From REEB48 sp964355085 (lineage in GTDB: Bacteria > Patescibacteriota > Minisyncoccia > UBA6257 > 02-FULL-45-10c), in the NCBI GenBank assembly GCA_964355085.1, contig CAYHBW010000001.1:17915-81914 (forward strand): a stretch of DNA of 64,000 bases. Direction: 5' to 3'. Both the position numbers and the translations under genes were made by a program. Under the pieces are notes generated by a model, which worked only from the letters and a program-made list of their open reading frames with translations, was not told the origin of the DNA and ran no database searches. Shown piece by piece: positions 1-9,530 of the stretch (positions are counted from its first letter, which is position 1; each line of letters starts with the position of its first letter).

Positions 1-48
1 TATGGGTCATACGGACGGGAAAAGCAAAAACGATCCTGTTGATAACTA

Positions 49-2277
49 TTATCTTTCTCCTGCGCGGATTTGATCTAATAATGCTCCCCCTTCATCTCTG
101 AATTCGGGGAATTTTTCAACGGCGGATTCCAGAACGATTATCGCGCTGCGGTCGTCGCCGGCCAAAAGATGCGCTCCGATCAGACTTTTGTAATTTTGCA
201 GATTTTCCGGATCTCCTTGGACAAATGCCTCCCAGATACCTACCAGTCTCCCGTAATTCTTGACTTGGGAATAAACCTGAACCAGTATCTGACGGGGTAA
301 ATTCAACGTTCCGAATCCATCGGTCAGAAGCTTGTCCGCCACATCCTGCCTGCCGGTCATTATATAGGCGGCGGCGAGATTCAATCTGGCTTGATCGAAT
401 TCAGGATCAAGCTCAAAAGCCCTGATAAGTACGTCGATTGCATTTGAGGCATCTCCTCTCTGGAGATAAATATCGGCGATTTCAAAATAAATCTGCTGCT
501 TTTTAGGAGAAAGACTGCTGGCTTTTTCAAGCATCTCTAGGGCGGGCTCGGAAAATCCGACGCGGCTGTACAATCCCGCAAGGAATAAATGAGCGCGCGG
601 ATCAAGCGGATTCTCTTCGACGCCTCTTTCCGATTCCTGAATCGTAAAACGAAGAACTTTATCTTTGAATTCAATCGGAAGATTCGATGATCCGACATTC
701 ATGGCAAAGCGGGTGAGCTGCTCCCGTATTTCCTGCTTGCCGATCGAATCATAAGAAATGGCCTCTTGAAAATATCCGAATGAATCCTCTGCTTGACCTT
801 GCGCCTGCGCTTTCAATGCGCTCAAAAGATTAAGATTTATCATGAGCGGCCGCCAATTCAAAAAATAAAATACCCAGCAAAAAACCGTCAGAAGTAATGC
901 GCCGTACGCATACGTCGACCTGGAATCAACCCCGTAAATCCGGCTCTCTTTCCCGGAAGAAACGGCGGGACTTAAATCAGCGGACTCGGAATTTATGAAT
1001 GCCAGAAATGAGAAAAAGGAGAGATATGTGGCGACATTGTCAAAAACAAAAAGATTCTGAAGAAAATAAGCGACAAATAAAGCTCCGATCAGCAATCCCT
1101 CTTCCAAGAGATGTTTCCGCCTGCGAAAATTTTCTAGAAGCATATAAAACGCCGCGACAAAAATACCCAGATAAGAAATAATTCCCAATAGCCCGGCATT
1201 TATGAGCCAATCAAAAATTATATTATGAGAACGATCGAACCATGGCTCCTGCTTCCATAATTCTGGTCGGAAATATTTTGAAAAGACTATGGCGTAATTT
1301 TCCGGCCCCCAACCAAGAATAGGGTGGTCTTTGACCCCTTCAAAACTCATCTTCCAGATGCTGAAACGGGATGTGACTGTTCTTTCTGAAAATGAAAGGG
1401 AGGTCAACCGCGCCAAAGCATCACTTTTTTTAATGAATGAACTGTCGCGTATCAGCCAAAGAAAAGCCGGGACAACTATTAGAAATCCCAAACCGATACC
1501 TATGTGCTTCAGGATTATTTTTTCCGAATCCTTGACCGGTTTTTTCAAAAACAAATACGATATCGCAGCCGATATCGATCCGACGAGAAGACCGAGAACA
1601 GGACCGCGGCTGGCCGTAAAAAATATTGAAAGGAATGTCCACGCAATCATAAAAACATAAAAATACGACTGCGGAGAGTTCTTTTCCGACTTAAGCCATA
1701 GGAGCGCGGCAATAGCCAGAAGGAAAATCAAATAGGCCGCCAGATAAGTCGGGTTCCCGATAGTCCCGTCAGTCCGGAATCCCCCTTGAGGGGAGGCTAG
1801 ATATCCGAGTTTTTGAAAGAGAACATAAAAATTCTCGAATATTCCGGAAACCATGAACAGATTGAAAAATACATTCCAATCGCTTTTCCTGAATACCGAA
1901 GACAGGACGACGAAATATGCGAAAAGATGGAGATAGGCGATCAACCCCTCCATTCTCTCGAAATTAGACCAGAAGCTTCTTTCCGGATTGACTGAAAAAA
2001 TCGTCGCGAGACTTACGACTATGATCCAAAAAAACAGCGCATAAAAAAGCGCGGATTTCCTTGGACGATACTCCTCGCATGTTACAGCTAGCCATATCCA
2101 GACGAAAAAACAGACCTCGATCAAAGCCCGGAACACAAAAGCTTTGCCGGTTATATACGGAAAGAACAGGGATTGGGAAACATAAAGCGGGATAAATGGC
2201 ACGGCCAATAGACAGACCCTTGCCAAAGATAAAATCGCTTTTTTTATTTCGGAATTCATGACAAACAAATCATACAC
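49..2277 (-). CDS. O-antigen ligase/polymerase (Wzy_C family) with C-terminal TPR domain
   Basis: Probably joins or polymerises lipid-linked glycan at the outer face of the membrane. The first ~430 residues are a chain of hydrophobic segments (about 11-12 predicted helices) with Wzy_C/WaaL landmarks: GNPTYLAAYL at 174-183, TASRG at 221-225, HPILGWGPENY at 318-328, and a periplasm-facing loop with RSHNIIFDW from 349. Residues ~490-742 are helical TPR-like repeats, a common extension in bacterial O-antigen or protein-glycan ligases. It is the last gene of a minus-strand run, 25 bases after the ABC transporter, which fits export followed by ligation. An in-frame Met at codon 7 is an alternative start. 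Ligase versus polymerase, and lipid versus protein acceptor, cannot be decided from sequence. Confidence 0.88.
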   Translation of the reverse strand: MYDLFVMNSEIKKAILSLARVCLLAVPFIPLYVSQSLFFPYITGKAFVFRALIEVCFFVWIWLAVTCEEYRPRKSALFYALFFWIIVVSLATIFSVNPERSFWSNFERMEGLIAYLHLFAYFVVLSSVFRKSDWNVFFNLFMVSGIFENFYVLFQKLGYLASPQGGFRTDGTIGNPTYLAAYLIFLLAIAALLWLKSEKNSPQSYFYVFMIAWTFLSIFFTASRGPVLGLLVGSISAAISYLFLKKPVKDSEKIILKHIGIGLGFLIVVPAFLWLIRDSSFIKKSDALARLTSLSFSERTVTSRFSIWKMSFEGVKDHPILGWGPENYAIVFSKYFRPELWKQEPWFDRSHNIIFDWLINAGLLGIISYLGIFVAAFYMLLENFRRRKHLLEEGLLIGALFVAYFLQNLFVFDNVATYLSFFSFLAFINSESADLSPAVSSGKESRIYGVDSRSTYAYGALLLTVFCWVFYFLNWRPLMINLNLLSALKAQAQGQAEDSFGYFQEAISYDSIGKQEIREQLTRFAMNVGSSNLPIEFKDKVLRFTIQESERGVEENPLDPRAHLFLAGLYSRVGFSEPALEMLEKASSLSPKKQQIYFEIADIYLQRGDASNAIDVLIRAFELDPEFDQARLNLAAAYIMTGRQDVADKLLTDGFGTLNLPRQILVQVYSQVKNYGRLVGIWEAFVQGDPENLQNYKSLIGAHLLAGDDRSAIIVLESAVEKFPEFRDEGGALLDQIRAGER

Positions 2278-2302
2278 TGAACCCGGAGAATTTGAAATGG
2301 TC

Positions 2303-4102
2303 TTATTTTTTCAGATGATAAGTCTTATGGAAATAGGAATTTGTATCTTTAATCAGATCGGCCGGATTACCTGACTCGATTACCCGCCCACCCTCCAAAA
2401 CGAATATGGTATCCGCGTCCAAAACAGTGGACAGACGGTGCGCTATGATTATTATGGTCATCTTGCCACGCAGTCCGCTAATCGATTTTTGAATCAAAAG
2501 CTCGGACTCATTATCCAGAGCGCTCGTCGCCTCATCCAATATGAGAATCGAAGGATTCCTCGCCAAAATTCTTGCCAAAATTATTCTCTGTCTCTGCCCG
2601 CCTGAAAGCATTACGCCCCTATCCCCCACAACCGTCTTCATGCCATCCTTCTGCCTTTCTATGAATTCAGATGCGTTCGCGAGTTTTGCGGCATTCTCTA
2701 TATCTTCGTCGGAAATATTCTCGCCATAAAAACGGATGTTGTTTTCTATCGTATCATTCACAAGAAAAACTTCCTGGGATACGTATCCGATGTTCTTCCG
2801 CCAATCTTGCAAAGCGATATCGTTTATGTCGACTCCATCAACCAGAATCTCGCCTTTTCCAGGATTCAAAAATTTCAAAAGAAGGTCCGCGATCGAGGAC
2901 TTTCCAGCTCCGGACGGACCGATCAATCCCACGACCTGTCCTTTTTTGATTTTGATATCCACCCCAGCCAAAACACGGCTTCCTTCATCGTAGGAAAAAT
3001 CGATATTTTTAAGATGAAGTGAATCTTGGAATTCAAAGGGCGATGATCCGCCTGGATTCTCCTGGTTATTTTCCAATTCCGATCTGAAGGACAGGATATT
3101 TTTCAGGAATGGAATCTGTTCGTTCACTGAATGGAATGCGGCCTGCGATCCCTCAAGATAGGTGAAAATTTTCTGGATGAAATATACCGTCACAATAAAT
3201 GCAGGCAAATTGAAATTCGGCGATTTGTATTGGTAATAAAAAAGGACGGAGATGAATATCATGGCCATTGGCTGCATAAAATTGGACAATAGAGAACGGA
3301 AAACCACGATTTTCATGTGCAGATTCTTCATGCGGTTATACAATCCCCCCCCTTTTTCCGTAGCGGCATTCTCGACGGTCAGAGATTTTATATATTTCGC
3401 CCCGGAAATATTTTCAATCAAATAACCGGAAATCAGCTTTTCCACGGCGATCATTTTTTCAAAGATATCGCGGTTCTTCCTGATAAAAGGGAATAGCAAG
3501 AGGACGCCCGCTCCTCCGACGAGCAGGGTCAATAGCGTCACCTCGGGAGAAATATTGATTGCAAAAAATAAATAGATCAGCAGTCCGGTGCCTGAAATTA
3601 TAAATCGGCTCAAATAGACGATTGAATCCGAAGTGGTCTGCATATCCCGCAAAATGGTGGCTTGGACATATCCGAGCTTCTGCTTCAATAAAAACGTCCA
3701 TTTGGCTCCGAAAACCAACTTAAGCAGATCCTTGACCGACTGATTCTTGTAGTCGATCATCGTCAAATAAGAGATATAGGAAAAAATAACAAAAATGAAG
3801 GCGCGGAGGAAAAATAAGCAGATGGCCAGACCGAGAAGAAAAATGAGGTCGTGTTCGAAAGGAAGATAATCCACATATTTCAAAATCGTCCTTGAAATGA
3901 AATCTTCGGCTGGCATCGCATTTTTAGTGAAAAAAGAAAATACCGGGATAAGGACATTTATTCCGATACTATCGAGAAGCCCGCCTAAAAATCCCAGAAA
4001 TGCGAGAAAAACTAGCTTCCCCCTGAAACCACGGAATGATTCGTTCAAAATCCGGAAAACTTCTGAAAGTTTCAAAAAATTCTTGATGAATTGCATGTTC
4101 AA
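2303..4102 (-). CDS. ABC exporter, fused permease-ATPase (MsbA/PglK-like flippase)
   Basis: A full-length half-transporter: about six membrane helices in residues 25-330, then a nucleotide-binding domain. Walker A GPSGAGKSS is at 395-403, the Q-loop Gln near 443, signature LSGGQ at 499-503, Walker B ILILDEATSALD at 519-530 and the switch His at 555, so the ATPase looks intact. This architecture includes MsbA and PglK, which flip lipid-linked oligosaccharides. The position between a sugar-nucleotide/GNAT set and an O-antigen ligase suggests it flips the glycan built here. The start codon overlaps the upstream gene stop in an ATGA, so the two are translationally coupled. The substrate is inferred from context only. 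Confidence 0.9.
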   Translation of the reverse strand: MNMQFIKNFLKLSEVFRILNESFRGFRGKLVFLAFLGFLGGLLDSIGINVLIPVFSFFTKNAMPAEDFISRTILKYVDYLPFEHDLIFLLGLAICLFFLRAFIFVIFSYISYLTMIDYKNQSVKDLLKLVFGAKWTFLLKQKLGYVQATILRDMQTTSDSIVYLSRFIISGTGLLIYLFFAINISPEVTLLTLLVGGAGVLLLFPFIRKNRDIFEKMIAVEKLISGYLIENISGAKYIKSLTVENAATEKGGGLYNRMKNLHMKIVVFRSLLSNFMQPMAMIFISVLFYYQYKSPNFNLPAFIVTVYFIQKIFTYLEGSQAAFHSVNEQIPFLKNILSFRSELENNQENPGGSSPFEFQDSLHLKNIDFSYDEGSRVLAGVDIKIKKGQVVGLIGPSGAGKSSIADLLLKFLNPGKGEILVDGVDINDIALQDWRKNIGYVSQEVFLVNDTIENNIRFYGENISDEDIENAAKLANASEFIERQKDGMKTVVGDRGVMLSGGQRQRIILARILARNPSILILDEATSALDNESELLIQKSISGLRGKMTIIIIAHRLSTVLDADTIFVLEGGRVIESGNPADLIKDTNSYFHKTYHLKK

Positions 4103-5196
4103 TTTTTTTCGGATTTCATATGATTTTCAACGTATTTTTCAGTCAGATGATCTCTTCTCTTTTTCATATATTCCGCATCATAAAATTTCTCCCCCCTGAA
4201 AAGGGGCTTTATCCTGCCGCCGAATCCGGATTTGAAAAATGAAATGCTTATCTCTTTGGGCGTCCTGACCTCGTCGGAAATGATCGGATAAAAATTACAG
4301 CCAAGCTCATACTGCCTGAAATTATTAGACTTGAGATACTTGATTATCCCCCATTGCAAAAAATGACTGATTCCATTCATTTCCTTGAAATCGGCTGCGG
4401 TGGCTCCGAACGCATAATATGCAGATTGCTTATAGACGAAGAAAATCACTCCGCTGGCGAATTTTCCGGAGCTGTCTTTTTCGAGCGCCAAAACAGCGGC
4501 GCCGGCCTTGATAAGTCCGTATGTCGCATCCCAGCGTTCCCTGGTTCCGACTTCTTTCCCCGCCGCGGAAAAATAAATATCTTTATAGATCTTGAATATC
4601 CGATCGCTGATATTATTCTTATCGAAAAAATCGATGGACAGACCCGTTTTACCTGCCGATCGTATATCATACTGATACCCGTCGCGAATATTTTTGAAAA
4701 GTTGCTCTTCCGGCAATGACAGATCAACAATATTGGTTGTCAACGAAACATCGCCGAATCCGGATTTTAATAATTGATTGAATTTACCAGGACCATATTC
4801 GGAGTCATCGGCCAACGGATCGGAAAAAAATTTCGCATACATGACGGATTTTTCCCTGGCAAGAGCATCTATCCTTTCAAAGGCCGACTTCAACAATTTT
4901 GCGGACTTTGACTCGGACAGATCGCTCCGCAATGCCGGGAATGGCACCGGGTCTCCGCCCATCGCAAATTCAAAAATATCGCCCTCTCCGGAAATAGGTT
5001 GCTTGATCAGCGGGACAGCCGCCGCCAGCTTCCCGGCTTCAATTATTCCAAAAGAAAGATTCTCGCTTGCATTATTTAAGCTCAAGCAAAAACGCATCGC
5101 ATCACTTGAGTGCCTGAACCAAGCCGAACTGGAGTTCAAGCAAAAATCATCCCACTGCTTAAGATCTAATTTTCCAAACGGAACAAAATCAGCCAT
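4099..5196 (-). CDS. FemAB-like GNAT-fold acyltransferase
   Basis: Resembles the FemX/FemAB and BioF2-like acetyltransferase group, which transfers amino acids or acyl groups to cell-envelope precursors or sugars. The C-terminal half has the recognisable GNAT signature: NGISHFLQWGIIKYLK followed by a strand and YELG, then ISFFKSGFGG, the usual FKxxFG near the acyl-CoA or aminoacyl-tRNA site. No signal peptide or membrane helix is visible. It overlaps the transporter by 4 bases and abuts the CMP-sugar synthetase with a 1-base overlap. Because no classical PseH is present, it is one candidate for N-acylating a 4-amino sugar, but it could equally act on peptidoglycan. Specific substrate unknown. 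Confidence 0.72.
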   Translation of the reverse strand: MADFVPFGKLDLKQWDDFCLNSSSAWFRHSSDAMRFCLSLNNASENLSFGIIEAGKLAAAVPLIKQPISGEGDIFEFAMGGDPVPFPALRSDLSESKSAKLLKSAFERIDALAREKSVMYAKFFSDPLADDSEYGPGKFNQLLKSGFGDVSLTTNIVDLSLPEEQLFKNIRDGYQYDIRSAGKTGLSIDFFDKNNISDRIFKIYKDIYFSAAGKEVGTRERWDATYGLIKAGAAVLALEKDSSGKFASGVIFFVYKQSAYYAFGATAADFKEMNGISHFLQWGIIKYLKSNNFRQYELGCNFYPIISDEVRTPKEISISFFKSGFGGRIKPLFRGEKFYDAEYMKKRRDHLTEKYVENHMKSEKN

Positions 5197-5888
5197 TATT
5201 TTTTCTTTTTAAGCAAAATGGCTTCAACTGCCTCGAAATCTTCCGGATAGTCAACATCAATGTTCTCATCTTTTTCCATTACCAGGACATCTGCCTTGTC
5301 AGCGCCCATTTGTCTTTTAAGAGTCGTGATTTTCGTAAGGCAGATTGCCCCGTTCTCTTTCACGAGCGGCTCCTGAAACTGGCTGTTTCTTTCAGTCGTT
5401 GGATAAAATCTCACCCAACCGCCGATCGCTTCTTTCCAGTAATGGCCTTTGTCGTAAATACCGCTGAAAACAGTGTCGGAATCCCGATCAAGCGCGAGAT
5501 CGATCGCCTGTTCAATCCTCTCCGCTTTCAAAAGCGGAGAAGTCGTATAAACGAGTAGCACATAATCCGGAACATATCCCTGTTTTTCCAGCTCTCCGAG
5601 GGCGTGCTTAACCACCGCATAAGTCGTCACTTCGTCTGATGTCAAATCAGCCGGTCTTTTAAATGGGACATCGGCGCCGTATTTTCTGGCGATCTTCGCA
5701 ACCTTGTCGGATTCCGTAGAAACCACGATCCGATCCAAACGCCCCACTCCTTTCAGCGTCTCCAAAATGTAAGCCATCATCGGCTTGCCGGCCAGATCCC
5801 GGGTGTTTTTATTCGGAACCCGCTTGGAATGTTCCTTTATCGGAACAAGGGCTAATATCTTTTTTCCCGGTTTTTTATTATTTTTCAT
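5196..5888 (-). CDS. neuA: CMP-acylneuraminate cytidylyltransferase (NeuA/PseF/LegF family)
   Basis: Activates a nonulosonic acid with CTP, giving the CMP-sugar used by glycosyltransferases. The N-terminal nucleotide-binding loop reads LVPIKEHSKRVPNKN (residues 14-28), followed by LAGKPM. RPADLTSD is at 78-85, LLVYTTSPL at 111-119, ENGAI at 178-182 and the C-terminal metal site IDVDYPEDF at 210-218. Length of 230 residues is normal. The usual Gly-Gly/Arg in the first loop is replaced by IKEH, so the family is sure but the exact sugar is not. The start overlaps the preceding gene by 11 bases. It is separated from the NeuB-type synthase by eleven genes on the same strand. Confidence 0.9.
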   Translation of the reverse strand: MKNNKKPGKKILALVPIKEHSKRVPNKNTRDLAGKPMMAYILETLKGVGRLDRIVVSTESDKVAKIARKYGADVPFKRPADLTSDEVTTYAVVKHALGELEKQGYVPDYVLLVYTTSPLLKAERIEQAIDLALDRDSDTVFSGIYDKGHYWKEAIGGWVRFYPTTERNSQFQEPLVKENGAICLTKITTLKRQMGADKADVLVMEKDENIDVDYPEDFEAVEAILLKKKK

Positions 5889-6900
5889 ATTTATATTTTT
5901 TAATCATATCGATGATATTTCCAGTGGCATGAGGCACTGTCATATCGAAGGATTTCCTTGATTCTGGAAATATTCCGCTGGAATATTTTTTAAATAGGTC
6001 CCGAAGCTCGCTTTCCCCGGTTGCCAGCTGACCGAGACCGAATTCTCCAACCACTGAAAAGTCTTTTGATTTCAAATTCGGCTGATAGCTTATCACCCGC
6101 TTCCCGGCGATAGCCGCCTGGAAAAGCACCACGGAAGTCATCCCTATGACGAGACCGGCTCTTGAAAGCAATTCCTCGATTGAGGTCTCATCATCCACTC
6201 GAATTCCGGAATCAACATACCTGTCAAATTTTTCAGATTTTTCACTTGGATGCGGTCTAATTATAACCTTGAAATCAGAGGGAAAGTTACCCGACTTAAG
6301 CACTCTTAAAATTCCTTCAATTACCGTAAATTCGTCGTATCCGGATTTTTCTTTTACGCTTACCGGCGTAGATATGAACAAGATCAGGGTAGGGTCGCCT
6401 TTCTTGATTTTGCGGAAGTGATCGAAGTGCGGATTGCCGGTAATTTTTATGATTTTCGGATCAAATCCCTCCGCCACCATCTCTTTTTTCGCCTTTTGAT
6501 CCATGACGCAGATCATATCCGGCAGATACCGGAAATCCTTCTTTTCGGAAGAAAATCTTTGCCAATAATTCGCCCAATAATCTAAAATATAGATAGTTTT
6601 TGCCCCATTTTTTTTAAGAGTATCCAATATTTTTTTATCAAAAGTAAGGCCGGCGCTTGTTCCGCCTATGAAGAAATCCGGGTTGAAATCATAAATCAGA
6701 TCCTTCAGATCACGAAATGATAACAAGTCCGCATTTATGAATTTTATTTTCTTTTTTTTGAAAATCTCCTTGGACGGGCCTCCGATCAGTAATAACGCGG
6801 AAAATTTCTTATCCCTGGAAACCCTCTCCGCAACCGGAAAAACGGCGTTTCCGCCGCCAATATCAAAAGCGCTGAACAATATTTTTTTCTTGTCCGTCAT
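5878..6900 (-). CDS. GT-B-fold protein, UDP-GlcNAc 2-epimerase/glycerophosphotransferase-like
   Basis: Function not recognised with certainty. The N-terminal half starts with a glycine-rich Rossmann-like segment (FSAFDIGGGN) and the C-terminal half has ITGNPHFDHF, a PHPSE motif (residues ~217-221) and a nucleotide-site-like stretch VIGMTSVVLFQAAIAG. This pattern is seen in GT-B-fold transferases, CDP-glycerol glycerophosphotransferases and nucleotide-sugar 2-epimerase/hydrolases. The gene at 8182 is a second protein of the same general type. NeuC and PseG, the hydrolase steps of nonulosonic-acid pathways, share this fold and no obvious copy of either is present, so this gene is a candidate replacement. 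That assignment is inference. Confidence 0.6.
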   Translation of the reverse strand: MTDKKKILFSAFDIGGGNAVFPVAERVSRDKKFSALLLIGGPSKEIFKKKKIKFINADLLSFRDLKDLIYDFNPDFFIGGTSAGLTFDKKILDTLKKNGAKTIYILDYWANYWQRFSSEKKDFRYLPDMICVMDQKAKKEMVAEGFDPKIIKITGNPHFDHFRKIKKGDPTLILFISTPVSVKEKSGYDEFTVIEGILRVLKSGNFPSDFKVIIRPHPSEKSEKFDRYVDSGIRVDDETSIEELLSRAGLVIGMTSVVLFQAAIAGKRVISYQPNLKSKDFSVVGEFGLGQLATGESELRDLFKKYSSGIFPESRKSFDMTVPHATGNIIDMIKKYKYEK

Positions 6901-6904
6901 TTTC

Positions 6905-8185
6905 TTATTTTACCAGCTCCGCCTTATTCGCCAAAACCTTCCTGACGGCTGTCACGAACAGATCAATTTCCTTTTTCGTCCTGGGATATTGGCAGACGGA
7001 ATTCACCGTGACTTCTTTTTCGTACATCCGCTCGACGACCGGACAAATCCCCTTGGAATAATCGGCCTTCCCGGAATAATGGCTTCCCTCAAACGGAAAT
7101 TTAGTGTTATTGAACGCCTTTTTATCCTGAAATACCTTCAATAAATAGATTGGCTTCACATAACCGGCTGACATTCCGAATCCTTCCGCTGCCATGGCTT
7201 TCACGAACATATCCCTGGAAATTCCCAGCTTCTTCTCGTTTATCTTTATCGGATGGCCGTAATAGACGTGAAAATAATCTTTTCCGACATAGGGCAATTC
7301 CAAGCCGTCTATGCCGGAAAGTTTTTTGTTGAGATGCTTTACTAATTCAATTCTTTTCCTGTTTAAAAAATCGAGTTTTTTCAATTGTCCATAAGCTATC
7401 GCCGCCTCGATTTCCGTCATACGATAATTGCTTCCGATTATCGGTCCGAGAGAATAATCCGGATCCTGATCCGCATAAACCTCGCCATGATTCCTGCACA
7501 TCTGCGCCCGTAATGCGTAATCCGGATTATTGGTAACCAAAACACCTCCTTCTCCGGATTGAATCACTTTATGGACGTTAAAGCTGAATATGCCGATATC
7601 GCCGATGGTTCCGGCAAATCTCCCCTTATATTTCGCGCCCGGTCCCTGGGCGTTATCTTCTATGATTTTTAAATCGTGTTCTTTGGCGATTTTCAATAAC
7701 TCATCGAAATCCGAAGGGCCGCCGAAAATATTCACCGCCATTATCGCCTTGGTCCGCGGAGTCACGCATTTTCTTACGGAAACAGGGTCGATGCAGAAAG
7801 TTTTTTCATCTATGTCAGCAAAAACCGGAACTGCGCCGTTCATCAGAATCGCAGTCGCAGAAGCCGCCATCGTATAAGGAGATACGATGACCTCATCGCC
7901 TGGCCCTATGCCTAAAGCCACGATCGAAGCATGCAGAGCGGTGGTGGCGGAATTGAAAGAAACCGCGTATTTAACTCCGAATTTTTTACAGAATGACAAT
8001 TCCAATCTCTTGACGTGCCTGCCTCCCAAAAAATACTTACCTTTGACACCGACAAAGTCCGAAAGCGGGCCTTTTTTCAGAAGCTTATTTACTGCGGAAA
8101 TTTCTTCCTTCCCTATGTTATAAACCGGGGGCAGAGGATTTTTCAAAACCGGCTTCCCGCCGTTTATGGCCAGTATTTTTTTCAT
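6905..8185 (-). CDS. DegT/DnrJ/EryC1/StrS-family aminotransferase
   Basis: PLP-dependent sugar aminotransferase of normal length (426 residues). The Schiff-base lysine is present: SFNVHKVIQSGEGG with Lys206. The acidic PLP-contact motif reads IIEDNAQGPGA near 175-185, where most family members have EDAAHAxGA. The N-terminal GGKP start and the SFNSATTALHASI segment are also typical. It is distinct from the PseC-type aminotransferase at 18834, so the locus can aminate two different keto-sugars. It lies between the two GT-B-like genes, with a 4-base overlap with the one upstream. The substrate sugar is unknown. Confidence 0.88.
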   Translation of the reverse strand: MKKILAINGGKPVLKNPLPPVYNIGKEEISAVNKLLKKGPLSDFVGVKGKYFLGGRHVKRLELSFCKKFGVKYAVSFNSATTALHASIVALGIGPGDEVIVSPYTMAASATAILMNGAVPVFADIDEKTFCIDPVSVRKCVTPRTKAIMAVNIFGGPSDFDELLKIAKEHDLKIIEDNAQGPGAKYKGRFAGTIGDIGIFSFNVHKVIQSGEGGVLVTNNPDYALRAQMCRNHGEVYADQDPDYSLGPIIGSNYRMTEIEAAIAYGQLKKLDFLNRKRIELVKHLNKKLSGIDGLELPYVGKDYFHVYYGHPIKINEKKLGISRDMFVKAMAAEGFGMSAGYVKPIYLLKVFQDKKAFNNTKFPFEGSHYSGKADYSKGICPVVERMYEKEVTVNSVCQYPRTKKEIDLFVTAVRKVLANKAELVK

Positions 8186-9528
8186 TTTTCCAGAATAATA
8201 TCTAATATTCTCTTTGTCGAGTCTTTATCATTGACTCCAGCGTCTGATTTTTTACCTGAAAAATCGAAATCTTCCAGGCAAGCAGTAAATTCTTCGGATG
8301 ATGAAACAATGGATGTCGCCGGCCTTTCGGAAATGACTTTCAACACTTCTTCTCCGTAAACTTTTTTCAATACTCCCCCTCCCAGTCCCGATCCGTCATA
8401 TCCGAGAAAAACAGCTTGTCTCCCTCTAAGCGGAGCTAAAAATAACTCGGAGCTTAAAGTGCCTGTAATCAAATCCGCCCCATATGCGAGCTTATTTATA
8501 TCATAGGAAGTCGGAATAATTTTAAGTTCCATATTGGAATTTTTTTCGTATTTAGCAAAAATATTCTTATAACCGTCAGGTTGCGGATCGCGCGGGTGCG
8601 CCTTTAAAGCTACTACGACTTTTTTCCCGCCATTGCCATGATTATCTAAAAATTTTTCTACGGCGCGGAGGGAAATATCGAAAGCTGATTGCTCCATTTG
8701 AGGATCAGCGCCTACGCCCTGAAACGCCGAGGCGATTGTCGTAAGATGGGCTACGACCAATGCATTGCTGTCAATCTCAAAATCTTTCCGAAATTGATCT
8801 TTATAAAAATCGGCCCTATCTAGTCCCAAAAACTGCGCATCAAATACGCCTGTCGTATAAATACGATCCTTGCTGAATTCGGGAAGATATCGGGTTATCA
8901 AGCTTTTCGCAAGTTCGTCTTCACAGAAAATTCCATCGATTTTTCCCATATTCCCTTTATTCTCACCGAAGGCGGATCCCATAGCTCCCCAACCGTCGAA
9001 AACAAGGAATATCTTGGGTTTGCTTGAAATGCTTAAGCCGCCGTAAAGTGGAACGCTCTCGGGTCCGTTAAGACCATTTCCTGTCGTCAAAATAATATCG
9101 AAGGGGTTTTCCTCTGCTATAACAAGCAAATCTTGAAGCAATGAATCATTTCCTTTTACTTGTCCGAAGCTATTTCCAAATTCAGCAACAAAAGATTTGT
9201 CGGCTATCCCGGCAACTAAAACCCCTATGGCGCTGCATTTTTTACTCTTCATCAATTCTAATATTATCGGACGGATGACATTGTAAGCGCCCGGATCTTC
9301 AGCCGTAAGCAATATCCTTTTTGCATCAGAATCATGATCTATTTTTTCCAGAGAAAATAATTTAGTCTCGAACTGTTCAAGCGTCCGCTCTATAGATGCA
9401 TCGCCGATAGCGTCAGCGTTCTCACCAGTGGCTATCGCATCAACAACTCTCCGGTCATCGCTTATCGGGATGATTTCTGCCGCATGCTTTTTAATAAATT
9501 TTATTTTTTGATCGCGCGGATTTTCCAT
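8182..9528 (-). CDS. GT-B-fold protein of unknown function, paralogue type of the 5878 gene
   Basis: Similar in layout to the product of 5878-6900. An N-terminal extension of ~65 residues precedes a Rossmann-like start (KRILLTAEDPGAYNVIRPI). A central segment contains TTGVFDAQF, an AHPRDPQ motif corresponds to PHPSE, and a C-terminal AYGADLITGTLSSELF segment corresponds to the nucleotide site. Loss of the leading Arg/His pattern and the very different loops show it is not a simple duplicate. It sits between an aminotransferase and a Gfo/Idh/MocA oxidoreductase. Possible roles are glycosyltransferase, epimerase or nucleotide-sugar hydrolase; none is proven. Confidence 0.55.
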   Translation of the reverse strand: MENPRDQKIKFIKKHAAEIIPISDDRRVVDAIATGENADAIGDASIERTLEQFETKLFSLEKIDHDSDAKRILLTAEDPGAYNVIRPIILELMKSKKCSAIGVLVAGIADKSFVAEFGNSFGQVKGNDSLLQDLLVIAEENPFDIILTTGNGLNGPESVPLYGGLSISSKPKIFLVFDGWGAMGSAFGENKGNMGKIDGIFCEDELAKSLITRYLPEFSKDRIYTTGVFDAQFLGLDRADFYKDQFRKDFEIDSNALVVAHLTTIASAFQGVGADPQMEQSAFDISLRAVEKFLDNHGNGGKKVVVALKAHPRDPQPDGYKNIFAKYEKNSNMELKIIPTSYDINKLAYGADLITGTLSSELFLAPLRGRQAVFLGYDGSGLGGGVLKKVYGEEVLKVISERPATSIVSSSEEFTACLEDFDFSGKKSDAGVNDKDSTKRILDIILEK

Positions 9529-9530
9529 TT

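Noticed and set aside
1..48. Possible next gene start on the minus strand (ATG at 10)
   Set aside because: Only three codons are inside the window, so nothing can be supported.
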